This document shows, one piece after another, positions 44,272 to 52,094 of a stretch of DNA of 57,457 nt. Source of the DNA: an uncultured Erysipelotrichaceae bacterium (lineage in GTDB: Bacteria; Bacillota_I; Bacilli_A; RF39; UBA660); contig CAOJRP010000008.1 in assembly GCA_948442015.1 (NCBI GenBank), positions 1-57,457 on the forward strand, in the 5' to 3' direction. The notes under the pieces were generated by a model. The model had not been told where the DNA came from and searched no databases. It worked only from the letters and a program-made list of their open reading frames with translations. Position 1 is the first letter of the stretch. Every line of letters starts with the position of its first letter. The position numbers were made by a program, and so were the translations under genes.

Positions 44272-45588
44272 TTAATATTTAATGCAAAACACAGCATATA
44301 ATGGAATCTCTTTAATTTTTGTTCTTGCATCATAACTAAAATCTCCTAAGGATACTCTTATTCCATATTCTGGACTATATTTTTCCATATAAGTTTTTAA
44401 ACTTTTAGCTTTTTTATTATTTCCTGATTTAACCTCAATTGGTATTACACCATCTTTTAGCTCAACAATAAAATCAATTCCCGCCTCGTTTCCACTTAAC
44501 CAATAATATAACAATATATCATTGAATATCAACTGTGTTGCAACATAATTTTCAGCAATTATTCCTTTAAAAATTCTATTTTTATCATCAAAAAGATTAC
44601 TTTTTTGCAAATTCGTTAATTGTGCTAGAAGTCCACAATCACTAGTAAATAGTTTAAATGTGTTAGTATCACTATATACTTTAATAGGTTCTTCAGGCAA
44701 ACTTACTAAATAACATCTTAAGATTAATTTACTTGTGTATAGCCAATTTATTGCTGTTAAATAATCATCCATTCTTCTATTTTTATTAATTTTAGCTGGT
44801 TGAAATTTATTTGAAGTATTTCCCAGTTGATTAGCAATATTTTCATATACTTCTTTTATTTTTAAAGTTTCTGTGTTATTTTTAACATACTGATTCATAT
44901 CTTCCATATATTTTCTAATAATTCCCTTTAAAATATTGTCATCATAGTTGCTCAATTTACAATCAGAATTAATAAAACTTAAAATTGATTCAGGCATTCC
45001 ACCAACGTAGGTGTATATTTTATATAAATTAATTAATTCATCATGCAAAAATTCTCCCATTTTTTGATTTTTAGTATAACAATTTCTAATTTTAGTTACA
45101 TATGCCTCTTTATTTAAAGCAATTAAAAATTCTTCGAAATTCATCGGATACATAGTTAATTCCCAAACTTTCCCAGTTGGAACAAAAACCTCTTCTCTAC
45201 TAAGCATGGTCCCCAAAAGTGAACCAGCACATATTATATTTATATTATTATGGTCTTCACAAAAATATTTTAAATATGCTATTAAATTAGGACACAATTG
45301 TATTTCATCAAAGAAAATAATACTATTTGGACTTTCAATATCTATTTCATTACTTAGTCTTAATTTAAACTCTTCAAAAATATTCTCAAAATCTTTTTTA
45401 CTTTCAAATAATATTTTATAAGTTTCTTGTTTTTTTAAGTCTATCATGACATAATTGTCATACTCATTTTTGCAAAATTTTTCTAAAATATAACTTTTAC
45501 CTACTTGCCTTGCACCATATACCATTAAAGGTTTTTTATTAGTATTTTTTTTCCATTCGAGTAGATTTTGATAAATTAGTCTTTTCAT
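44272..45588 (-). CDS. AAA ATPase with C-terminal DUF4143 domain, second copy
   Basis: The 438-residue protein has Walker A YGARQVGKS, Walker B SIIFFDEIQLCP, the sensor IICAGSLLG, and a DUF4143 C-terminus with the PD-(D/E)XK pattern (GIDFIVELKDGVIPIEVKSG). It is only distantly similar to the ATPase at 27318-28598: the cores differ in nearly every loop, so this is not a recent duplicate. The start is ATG at 45588 after GGTGATAC. A 33-bp repeat array lies just upstream of its promoter, and beyond that is a truncated glycosyltransferase end. Confidence 0.92.
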   Translation of the reverse strand: MKRLIYQNLLEWKKNTNKKPLMVYGARQVGKSYILEKFCKNEYDNYVMIDLKKQETYKILFESKKDFENIFEEFKLRLSNEIDIESPNSIIFFDEIQLCPNLIAYLKYFCEDHNNINIICAGSLLGTMLSREEVFVPTGKVWELTMYPMNFEEFLIALNKEAYVTKIRNCYTKNQKMGEFLHDELINLYKIYTYVGGMPESILSFINSDCKLSNYDDNILKGIIRKYMEDMNQYVKNNTETLKIKEVYENIANQLGNTSNKFQPAKINKNRRMDDYLTAINWLYTSKLILRCYLVSLPEEPIKVYSDTNTFKLFTSDCGLLAQLTNLQKSNLFDDKNRIFKGIIAENYVATQLIFNDILLYYWLSGNEAGIDFIVELKDGVIPIEVKSGNNKKAKSLKTYMEKYSPEYGIRVSLGDFSYDARTKIKEIPLYAVFCIKY

Positions 45589-45604
45589 TTGTATCACCAT
45601 TAAA

Positions 45605-45634
45605 AGTATACCATACTTTAAGTGAATAATTCAA
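45605..45634 (-). promoter_or_regulatory. Promoter of the second ATPase gene
   Basis: On the minus strand TTGAAT (45629-45634) is followed after 18 bp by TATACT (45605-45610), 16 bp before the ATG. The first 33-bp repeat begins six bases upstream of the -35. Confidence 0.6.
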
Positions 45635-45639
45635 TAATT

Positions 45640-45724
45640 GTCCGTTTTTGGCACGAATATTTTAACGAAATCGTCCGTTTTTGGCGCGAATATTTTTGCA
45701 AAATTGTCCGTTTTTGGCACGAAT
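45640..45724 (-). repeat. 33-bp direct repeat array (three units) upstream of the second ATPase
   Basis: The core GTCCGTTTTTGGCACGAAT starts at 45640, 45673 and 45706 (one A-to-G change in the middle unit). The period is exactly 33 bp, three helical turns. The sequence is unrelated to the 23-bp array of the other ATPase. Confidence 0.92.
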
Positions 45725-45753
45725 TATATTTCCCAATAATTTTTATTTAATTT

Positions 45754-46135
45754 TTATTTAAATAACTCCCTAAAAAATATTTTTACTCTTAATCCTAACA
45801 ATCCAAAATAATAAAACATTTCAAAGAAAAAATTTGAATTTCACTAGCATTGTTATAATGTCTTTCATAATATAACTGACTTTTTTTATAAATATTATAT
45901 TTGTTTATTTGACTCACAGAACTTCCTATCGAAACATTATGTTTATGAGTTACTTCAGCACCTTTGTTAATAACTGATAATTTATTAACAGCTTTTAATT
46001 TTCTAGCTAAGATATTCTCTTCATAATATAAAAATGTATTTTCATCCATATAACCAAAATAAAGTGGTTCATATATATTCATCAACAAATTCATATTAGC
46101 ATTAGATAATTTCCAACCATGTTTAATCAATTTTC
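45754..46135 (-). pseudogene. Truncated second copy of a GT2 gene 3' end
   Basis: The sequence matches the last half of the intact GT2 gene at 46898-47761 (EENILARKLK, KHNVSIGSSVSQINKYNIY, NNASEIQ identical). It has two clean in-frame deletions of 13 and 24 codons, one of them between repeated Gly-Tyr codons, and a 1-base deletion near 45832 that shifts the last 22 codons. The original stop is kept at 45754-45756. The toxin-antitoxin pair lies between the two copies. Confidence 0.9.
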
Positions 46136-46212
46136 TTATAATTTTATTATTAGTATAGAAAAAATAAATTTTAGCATATTATAAGTATATACATTATATT
46201 TATTTCATATTG

Positions 46213-46249
46213 ATAATATATTGTTTTTTTCAAAACGATATGATATTAT
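46213..46249 (+). promoter_or_regulatory. Operator/promoter region of the toxin-antitoxin pair
   Basis: ATAATAT (46213-46219) and ATATTAT (46243-46249) form an inverted repeat with a 23-bp spacer, 30 bp before the antitoxin start. RelB-type antitoxins bind such sites to repress their own operon. Confidence 0.4.
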
Positions 46250-46278
46250 TATTTTAATGAAAGAGAGATGATTTTTAT

Positions 46279-46578
46279 ATGGCTAATATAAGTAATGCTA
46301 TAAATATGAGCTTTAGAGTAGATAAAGACTTAAAAAAACAAGCTGATGAACTTTTTAAAAATTTAGGAATGAATACAAGTGTAGCTTTAAATATGTTTTT
46401 AGCTCAAAGTGTTAGAGAACAACAATTACCTTTTAAAGCCAGTATGAATAATCCCAAACCTTCAAAAGAACTTTTAAAAGCTTTAAAAGAAGGTGAAGAA
46501 ATTTTAAGTGGTAAAAGAAAAGCAAAAAAATATCATAGTGTCAAAGAATTAATTGAGGATTTGGAAAATGAAATTTGA
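46279..46578 (+). CDS. RelB/DinJ-family antitoxin
   Basis: The 99-residue protein has the ribbon-helix-helix N-terminus of RelB/DinJ (AINMSFRVDKDLKKQADELF, GMNTSVALNMFLAQSV) and a C-terminal toxin-binding segment (SVKELIEDLENEI). It should neutralise the YafQ-type toxin encoded next and repress the operon. The start ATG at 46279 has AGAGAGATG upstream. Its stop overlaps the toxin start by 11 bp, the usual coupled arrangement. Orientation is opposite to the surrounding glycan genes. Confidence 0.9.
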   Translation: MANISNAINMSFRVDKDLKKQADELFKNLGMNTSVALNMFLAQSVREQQLPFKASMNNPKPSKELLKALKEGEEILSGKRKAKKYHSVKELIEDLENEI

Positions 46579-46875
46579 ATTTGACAATGCGAAATATGAT
46601 ATCGAGATAACTTCAAGATTTAAAAGAGATTATAAAAAATAAGAAAACAAGGTAAAGATATTAATAAATTAATTAAAACACTAGAAACATTAGCAAACGG
46701 AGAAGAACTAGAGCCAAAATACAAAGACCATAAATTAATAAACGATAAAACATATAAAGAGTGTAACGAATGCCACATTGAATCAGATTGGTTACTTGTC
46801 TATAAAATACAAAATAACGAATTAATTTTATTATTATTTGCTACAGGTAGTCATAGTGAATTGTTTAACAAATAA
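46568..46875 (+). pseudogene. YafQ/RelE-type toxin with a one-base frameshift
   Basis: The reading frame begins KFEFDNAKYDIEITSRFKRD and hits TAA at 46640 after an A6 run (46634-46639). In the next frame the protein continues from codon IRKQGKD to ECNECHIESDWLLVYKI and LFATGSHSELF, a full YafQ C-terminus with the catalytic His region. One extra A would restore a toxin of about 102 residues. YafQ toxins cut mRNA on the ribosome. The gene is either inactivated, read by slippage on the A run, or contains a sequencing error. Confidence 0.85.
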
Positions 46876-46902
46876 CATCATATCAAAAGATATGGTGTTA
46901 TT
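46871..46902. terminator. Strong hairpin terminator between toxin and GT2 gene
   Basis: A 14-bp stem (46871-46884 with 46889-46902; one T-G pair) closes an AAAA loop. It overlaps the stops of both convergent genes. It is absent from the truncated GT2 copy, so it came with the toxin-antitoxin cassette. Confidence 0.75.
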
Positions 46903-47761
46903 TAAATAACTCACTCAAAAACAATTTTACTTTTAACCCTAATAACCCAAAATAATAAAATATTTCAAAGAAAAGCATTTGAATTTCACTAGCATTGTTA
47001 TAATGTCTTTCATAATATAACTGACTTTTTTTATAAATATTATATTTGTTTATTTGACTCACAGAACTTCCTATCGAAACATTATGTTTATGTGTTACTT
47101 CTGCTTCCTTGTTAATAACTGATAATTTATTAACTGTTTTTAATTTCCTAGCTAAGATATTCTCTTCATAATATAAAAACGTATTCTCATCCATATAACC
47201 AATACTTTTTAAAACATTACTATCAATAACAAAAAAACAACCATATATAACATCTACAATATTACTATAACCAAAATAAAGTGGTTCATAATTTTTCAAG
47301 TTATCTTTATACAAACGGCTTATTAAAGGAATATTCATTAATAAATCCGTATTCGCATTTGTTAACTTCCAACCATACTTAAATAATCCATTTTCATAAA
47401 CTTTGGGCATGGCAATAGCAACATTAGGTTCATCAAAACTAGATAATAATGTTTTAATTTGTTCTTCATCTTTAACTAGAATATCCGAATTACTTACTAT
47501 AATATAACAATCTTTTAACTTTTCCTCTAAGTACTTAGCTCCCAAATTAATAGCAGCACTATATCCTCTATTTAAATCACTTACAATAATATGAATTTTT
47601 CTATTTTCTAATTCTTCTAATTTTTTTAATGAATCATCTGTCGACTTATTATCAACAATAACAATCTTGTTAATAACTTTATACTTTTCCACACTCTTAA
47701 CTAAATTAATTGTATTTTCACTATCATTATAATTAACTATTACTAAACCTACTTTTTTCAT
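46898..47761 (-). CDS. Glycosyltransferase family 2
   Basis: The 287-residue protein has VGLVIVNYNDSENTINLV, KIVIVDNKSTDDS, NRGYSAAINLGAKYL, CYIIVSNSDILV (acidic motif) and NTFLYYEENILARKL, typical of rhamnosyl/galactofuranosyl GT2 enzymes. It has no TM. It begins next to the GT4 gene (AGGTGATTAAATG). Its last 170 codons exist a second time, decayed, at 45754-46135. A galactofuranosyl role would fit Glf but is an inference. Confidence 0.88.
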   Translation of the reverse strand: MKKVGLVIVNYNDSENTINLVKSVEKYKVINKIVIVDNKSTDDSLKKLEELENRKIHIIVSDLNRGYSAAINLGAKYLEEKLKDCYIIVSNSDILVKDEEQIKTLLSSFDEPNVAIAMPKVYENGLFKYGWKLTNANTDLLMNIPLISRLYKDNLKNYEPLYFGYSNIVDVIYGCFFVIDSNVLKSIGYMDENTFLYYEENILARKLKTVNKLSVINKEAEVTHKHNVSIGSSVSQINKYNIYKKSQLYYERHYNNASEIQMLFFEIFYYFGLLGLKVKLFLSELFK

Positions 47762-48808
47762 TTAATCACCTAATATTTCATTAATACTCTTTGTTATGCT
47801 TTTATTATAATTAACTAATTCATCAACTTTTTTATCTTTCTTTTCAACTTCTACTAAAGCATCTAAAACGTTATCAACACCTTTTACTATACTTGTATAT
47901 TTTTCTAAATGTTTTGGCATTATTACATCTAGTCCTAAACACTTAGCTTCAAGTGCTACCATTCCTTGTCCCTCATAACGACTATTAAAGATTAGACAGT
48001 CCATTTTTGAAAGGTAAGCATAAGGATTTTTTTTTGCTCCTAAAAAAGTTACATAATCTCTTAAACCTAAATTCATAGCTTGTGTCTCTAACTCTGTTCT
48101 TCTTTTTCCATCACCTATAAAATATAAATGAAAATCTTTTCTCTCATTAACTAATTTTCTTATTATTGGTAGTAATAAATCATAACCTTTTTGATAATGT
48201 AATCTTCCTAAACAAACAAAGTTAATCTTCTTTTTATTTACTTTAAAGTCAACTTTTTCTTGCGATAATTTAATAATTTCTTTTGTATTTATGTAGTTAG
48301 GTATAACTTTACAAGTTATATTTTTTTGCATTTCCTTAAAAGACTCTATAGCTTTTTTACTTACACCCACAACTAAATCAAAATACTGAAACTTATCTTT
48401 CATAAAATGATATAAAACACGATATTTCCATTCATATTTATATTTTACTTTTATATCGTTATGTAACCAAATAATTTTCTTTTTACTCTTAACTTTTAAA
48501 GCACCCAAAGAGCAAATATTATTATACCCATTAAAATCAATAGCTACATCATATTCTTTTTCATCTAATTTTAAATTATAATGCTTATATAAAAAATCAA
48601 AATTAACAAACTGTGTTAAAGAATTTTTCTTTTTTAATTTAATTACATTAACATAATTAGGTATTAACGAATAAAAATCTCCTTTATTAAAAATATATAA
48701 ATCAACTTCGTATTTACTTTCGTCAAGCTCATTTAAAAAATTAATAAGAGATTTTTCTATTCCTCCAATAGTTAAATTAGGTTGAAAAATAGCTATTTTC
48801 TTTTTCAT
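47762..48808 (-). CDS. Glycosyltransferase family 4
   Basis: The 348-residue GT-B protein has IAIFQPNLTIGGIEKSLINF at the N-terminus (GT4 glycine loop), INFVCLGRLHYQKGYDLL, LYFIGDGKRRTELE, and the nucleotide-sugar motif NSRYEGQGMVALEAKCLGL with paired Glu. It transfers a sugar, probably in the cytoplasm, to the growing lipid-linked unit. The start ATG at 48808 has AGAGGTG and overlaps the stop of the polymerase-like gene by four bases. Confidence 0.92.
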   Translation of the reverse strand: MKKKIAIFQPNLTIGGIEKSLINFLNELDESKYEVDLYIFNKGDFYSLIPNYVNVIKLKKKNSLTQFVNFDFLYKHYNLKLDEKEYDVAIDFNGYNNICSLGALKVKSKKKIIWLHNDIKVKYKYEWKYRVLYHFMKDKFQYFDLVVGVSKKAIESFKEMQKNITCKVIPNYINTKEIIKLSQEKVDFKVNKKKINFVCLGRLHYQKGYDLLLPIIRKLVNERKDFHLYFIGDGKRRTELETQAMNLGLRDYVTFLGAKKNPYAYLSKMDCLIFNSRYEGQGMVALEAKCLGLDVIMPKHLEKYTSIVKGVDNVLDALVEVEKKDKKVDELVNYNKSITKSINEILGD

Positions 48809-50121
48809 TTAAGCACCTCTATTTTTTTACAAAACAAAGAAATAAGATAAGCTAAATAAATCGATACAGCAGGTTGAAATAAAAGGTGTCCTGCAATGAA
48901 ACTTGCAAATAACATCATTGCTATAACTACAGCATAAATCATGATTTCATCTTTTAATAATATTTTTATATTTTTAAATACTTTTTTACATACTTGAATT
49001 AATAAATATATTGGTAAAAGCATTTCCACTATAAAACCAATAATCCCATAATACATTAATAAATCATGAAAATCTCTTTCGTTTATATGATTATAAGATA
49101 CTCCTTCATAAAAATTACCTTGTGTAGTAATTCCAAATAATTTGTTAAATATATGGGCTTGTCTAAAAATAGTTTTATTAGCCACAATAAAATCATTTCG
49201 ACCGTTAAATATAATTGCAGTTTGAACTTCTTCACTAATTTCTTCATCAGTTTTTTGATATCCAACTTTTATATTATCTTCTCCATTTTTAGCCTCATTA
49301 TAAGCATATTCATAAGCTCCAACAAGATTAGTATAAATAGGAAGCTTACTAGTACTAATCGCAACAACAAATATTGTAATTATTAAAACAAACACTTTTC
49401 TAAAATAAGCAAATTTCTTTTTATCAAAATAACAAGCGATAAGATAATATATTACATACAAACTTGTTACTCCTACAACTCCAACATAACTAGCCTTTGT
49501 ACCTAGCATACATAAAAAGATTATTATTAAATATAAAGCAATTTCATTTTTTAAAGATGCTTTCTTTAAAAATCCATTAATTGTAAATCCTAAAAGGGCA
49601 ATTAAAATAAGTCCATATTCATTAGCGCTATTAAACCAAGCTACTACTCCTTTAGTATAACAATTATCATAATTTTCATAAGAGCAATAAGCAGTCTTTG
49701 TAGCATAAGAAATAACTAAAGATAATCCTACTAATAAAGCTACATTAATAAAAACTTTATTATCTAACTCTTTATTATTTTTAAAATATAAAACAAAGAA
49801 TAGTAAAATTAAAGGAAAGTAAATCATTTTAACGAGCAATATTGCCTGAGTTATAATATTAAAATTGTCTTTTATTATAAAATTTCCTATTAAATTAATA
49901 CCTAGATACAAAAGCCATATAGTTAAATAAATCATTATCTTTTTATCTCTATTTTTGACAATATAAACTAGTGCATAAAAAAGAAAAGCAAATCTTACAA
50001 TCATTCCAAGCGATATATCTAAATTAAACTCATTTATCATTACGGAAGTAATAATATCTATAATTGGTTGTAATAAAATAAATATTTCTAATACCTTTAT
50101 ATTATATATTTTTTTAAACAT
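48805..50121 (-). CDS. O-antigen ligase/polymerase-like membrane protein
   Basis: The 438-residue protein has about 11-12 TM helices and one large outside loop (about 250-335), as in Wzy polymerases and WaaL ligases; the loop contains FNGRNDFIVANKTIF and NHINERDFHDLLMYYG, the latter resembling the conserved His-containing loop segment of the O-antigen ligase family. It should join or polymerise lipid-linked chains on the outer face. The start is ATG at 50121, seven or so bases from GGAGGT. It directly follows the TagO/WecA-like gene. Confidence 0.78.
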   Translation of the reverse strand: MFKKIYNIKVLEIFILLQPIIDIITSVMINEFNLDISLGMIVRFAFLFYALVYIVKNRDKKIMIYLTIWLLYLGINLIGNFIIKDNFNIITQAILLVKMIYFPLILLFFVLYFKNNKELDNKVFINVALLVGLSLVISYATKTAYCSYENYDNCYTKGVVAWFNSANEYGLILIALLGFTINGFLKKASLKNEIALYLIIIFLCMLGTKASYVGVVGVTSLYVIYYLIACYFDKKKFAYFRKVFVLIITIFVVAISTSKLPIYTNLVGAYEYAYNEAKNGEDNIKVGYQKTDEEISEEVQTAIIFNGRNDFIVANKTIFRQAHIFNKLFGITTQGNFYEGVSYNHINERDFHDLLMYYGIIGFIVEMLLPIYLLIQVCKKVFKNIKILLKDEIMIYAVVIAMMLFASFIAGHLLFQPAVSIYLAYLISLFCKKIEVLK

Positions 50122-50136
50122 CAAAAAAACCTCCTG

Positions 50137-51180
50137 CTATTTTTTCTTATGGTCAAATAAAATATTTGTCTTTAAAACTAAGAATAATAAACAAACCATT
50201 AAGAATAAGTAAATAAGTAATGCTATTTTATCATCACCTAAAACATAGAATATTGACACTAAAGCAAATAAAATATCAATCATATAAATTATTAAAACTG
50301 TCTTTCTTGTAGAAAATTTCATATTAAGTAATTGATGATGTAAATGTTCTTTATCGGCTTGAGCAATATTTTCTCCTTTAAGAAGACGTCTAAAGATTGC
50401 AAGTAGAGTATCCGTTATTGGAATAGCAAGAATTACTAAAGGAACTATTAAAGAAGATATTGTTGCTGTTTTAAATCCTATTAAAGCGATAACACTAATC
50501 ATAAAACCAATAAAATTACTTCCTGTATCTCCTAAAAATATTGATGCGGGAGGAAAGTTATGGAGTAAAAACCCTAAAGTTGCTCCAAGCATAATTAGAG
50601 ATAAAGTAATATCAAGCCCATTAAACTTATTTAAGATAACTGCAATAACAGCTATTGTCAAAAAATAAATACTAGCAATACCTGATGATAAACCATCTAT
50701 TCCATCAATCAAATTAATAGCATTAGTAATAGCTACAATAAAAATAATAGTAATCACATAATTTAAGGGATAAGGAAAAGTTAAATCTATTCCAAACATT
50801 GATATATCATTAAATAACATTCCACCATAGATTGCCACAACTGCTGCTGCCACAATTTGCATTAAAAATTTATACCTAGCTCGAATTGGTTTAATATCAT
50901 CAATCATTCCCATAACAATAATTATAAATCCACCAATTAGTATTGAAAGCATTTGAATACTACTTCTAGCATATAACATATAACCTAGTAAAAAAGAGAA
51001 AAATACTGCTAGTCCGCCTAGTCTTGGTATGGGATGATGATGAACTTTTCTTTTATTAGGAATATCTAAAGCACCAATATGAATTGCCGTTTTCCTAACA
51101 ATAGGAACAAGTAAAGCACTTGCCATAAACGTTACAAATACAATCGCAAATATATTATGGTCATTTACAGTAAAATCCAA
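50137..51180 (-). CDS. Polyprenyl-phosphate GlcNAc-1-phosphate transferase (TagO/WecA family)
   Basis: The 347-residue protein has about 10-11 TM helices and the family motifs: VHHHPIPRLGG near residue 45, IVMGMIDDIKP, NAINLIDGIDGLSSG (catalytic Asp region), FLGDTGSNFIGF and EHLHHQLL. It starts wall polymer or capsule synthesis by loading GlcNAc-1-phosphate or a similar sugar on undecaprenyl phosphate. The likely start is TTG at 51180, eight bases from AGGAGT; a GTG at 51189 overlaps the ribosome site. It is the first gene of the long polysaccharide run. Confidence 0.92.
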   Translation of the reverse strand: MDFTVNDHNIFAIVFVTFMASALLVPIVRKTAIHIGALDIPNKRKVHHHPIPRLGGLAVFFSFLLGYMLYARSSIQMLSILIGGFIIIVMGMIDDIKPIRARYKFLMQIVAAAVVAIYGGMLFNDISMFGIDLTFPYPLNYVITIIFIVAITNAINLIDGIDGLSSGIASIYFLTIAVIAVILNKFNGLDITLSLIMLGATLGFLLHNFPPASIFLGDTGSNFIGFMISVIALIGFKTATISSLIVPLVILAIPITDTLLAIFRRLLKGENIAQADKEHLHHQLLNMKFSTRKTVLIIYMIDILFALVSIFYVLGDDKIALLIYLFLMVCLLFLVLKTNILFDHKKK

Positions 51181-51298
51181 TTTTATCACTCCTATTAATA
51201 ATATTATACTTTATTTATGTCCAAAAAAAAAGAAGAAATACTTGGCCTTTACTTCTCCGATTTATAAAATTACATATCGTATTCTTTTAAAGCTATGA

Positions 51299-51334
51299 TT
51301 TTTTAATTTAAATGCTAGCATTTAAATTAAAAAA
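51299..51334. terminator. 36-bp perfect palindrome, terminator
   Basis: TTTTTTAATTTAAATGCT (51299-51316) is followed by its exact reverse complement (51317-51334). It lies ten bases behind the stop of the alarmone synthetase gene; the T arm can act as the U run on the minus strand. Confidence 0.7.
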
Positions 51335-51343
51335 CAATAAGTT

Positions 51344-51973
51344 TCATATTTCTTCTTTATATTTCTTAGCTATTTCATTTAAGCGATACATCTTTTCATC
51401 TAATGCTCTAATATCTAAAGAAGAATTATACACTTCTTTTTCTACTTCTTCAGGTAATTCTCTAAACTTATATCTTATTTTATGGTCAAGTGATGCCCAA
51501 AAATCCATTGCCATTGTTCTAATTTGAATTTCCGCTTCAATTTTAATTTCTTTTCCATCAAGATTAACAGGGACCAAAACAATTAAGTGATAGCTTATAT
51601 AACCAGAATCTTTTGGATTTTTAATATAATCTTTTTCTTCTTTAATAACAAATTTATTGTTACTTTTAATTAAATTAACTATTTCATAAACATCAGGTAA
51701 AAAAGAACAAACAATTCGCACACCAATAATATCATGAACATGATTCATAATATTATAATTGTTTATTTCATACCCTTTTTTATGTAATTTTTTAATGATA
51801 CTTTCTTTAGTTTTCAAACGTGATTTCAAATGATCAACTGGAGTTGTTTTACTTGTGTATTCATAATTTCTAATCATGACTTTTAATTCTGTTTCTAACA
51901 TCTCCAAAGCTAGACCATATTTTAACATAATCGCATCAAAACTAGTATCACTATATATATCTTTCATACTCAT
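51344..51973 (-). CDS. Small alarmone synthetase (RelQ/YjbM-like GTP pyrophosphokinase)
   Basis: The 209-residue protein is a single synthetase domain without the hydrolase, TGS and ACT parts of full Rel: VDHLKSRLKTKESIIKKL, IMNHVHDIIGVRIVCSF, KDSGYISYHLIV and IEIQIRTMAMDFWASLDHKIRYK, followed by a C-terminal helix for tetramer formation. It makes (p)ppGpp from ATP and GTP or GDP. The start ATG at 51973 has GAGGGATA. It is read alone and ends at a perfect palindrome. Confidence 0.92.
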   Translation of the reverse strand: MSMKDIYSDTSFDAIMLKYGLALEMLETELKVMIRNYEYTSKTTPVDHLKSRLKTKESIIKKLHKKGYEINNYNIMNHVHDIIGVRIVCSFLPDVYEIVNLIKSNNKFVIKEEKDYIKNPKDSGYISYHLIVLVPVNLDGKEIKIEAEIQIRTMAMDFWASLDHKIRYKFRELPEEVEKEVYNSSLDIRALDEKMYRLNEIAKKYKEEI

Positions 51974-52062
51974 TTTATATCCCTCTTTATTTAAATATTT
52001 ATTCCTTTGACATCAAGAAATGCTATCATACCATAAAATTCCCATTTTGGCAAATTTTATAT

Positions 52063-52094
52063 AAAGAAAAGACAGTAATTATTTCTTTTTACTG
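52063..52094 (-). terminator. Terminator overlapping the surface-protein stop
   Basis: CAGTAA (52073-52078) and TTACTG (52089-52094) form a 6-bp stem; on the minus strand TCTTTTCTTT follows. It overlaps the end of the gene at 52079-53497. Confidence 0.5.

Noticed and set aside
45640..45724. Possible CRISPR array
   Set aside because: Repeats of 19 bp with 14-bp AT-rich intervals and only three units; no cas genes. The position at a promoter explains it better.
46279..46875. Toxin as a normal intact gene
   Set aside because: The frame is broken at 46640; the downstream part lacks a start and ribosome site of its own, so it is listed as a frameshifted gene.
51215..51262. Second terminator between the alarmone synthetase and the TagO-like gene
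   Set aside because: A hairpin with a T run can be drawn on the minus strand but only five base pairs are continuous; too weak to list.
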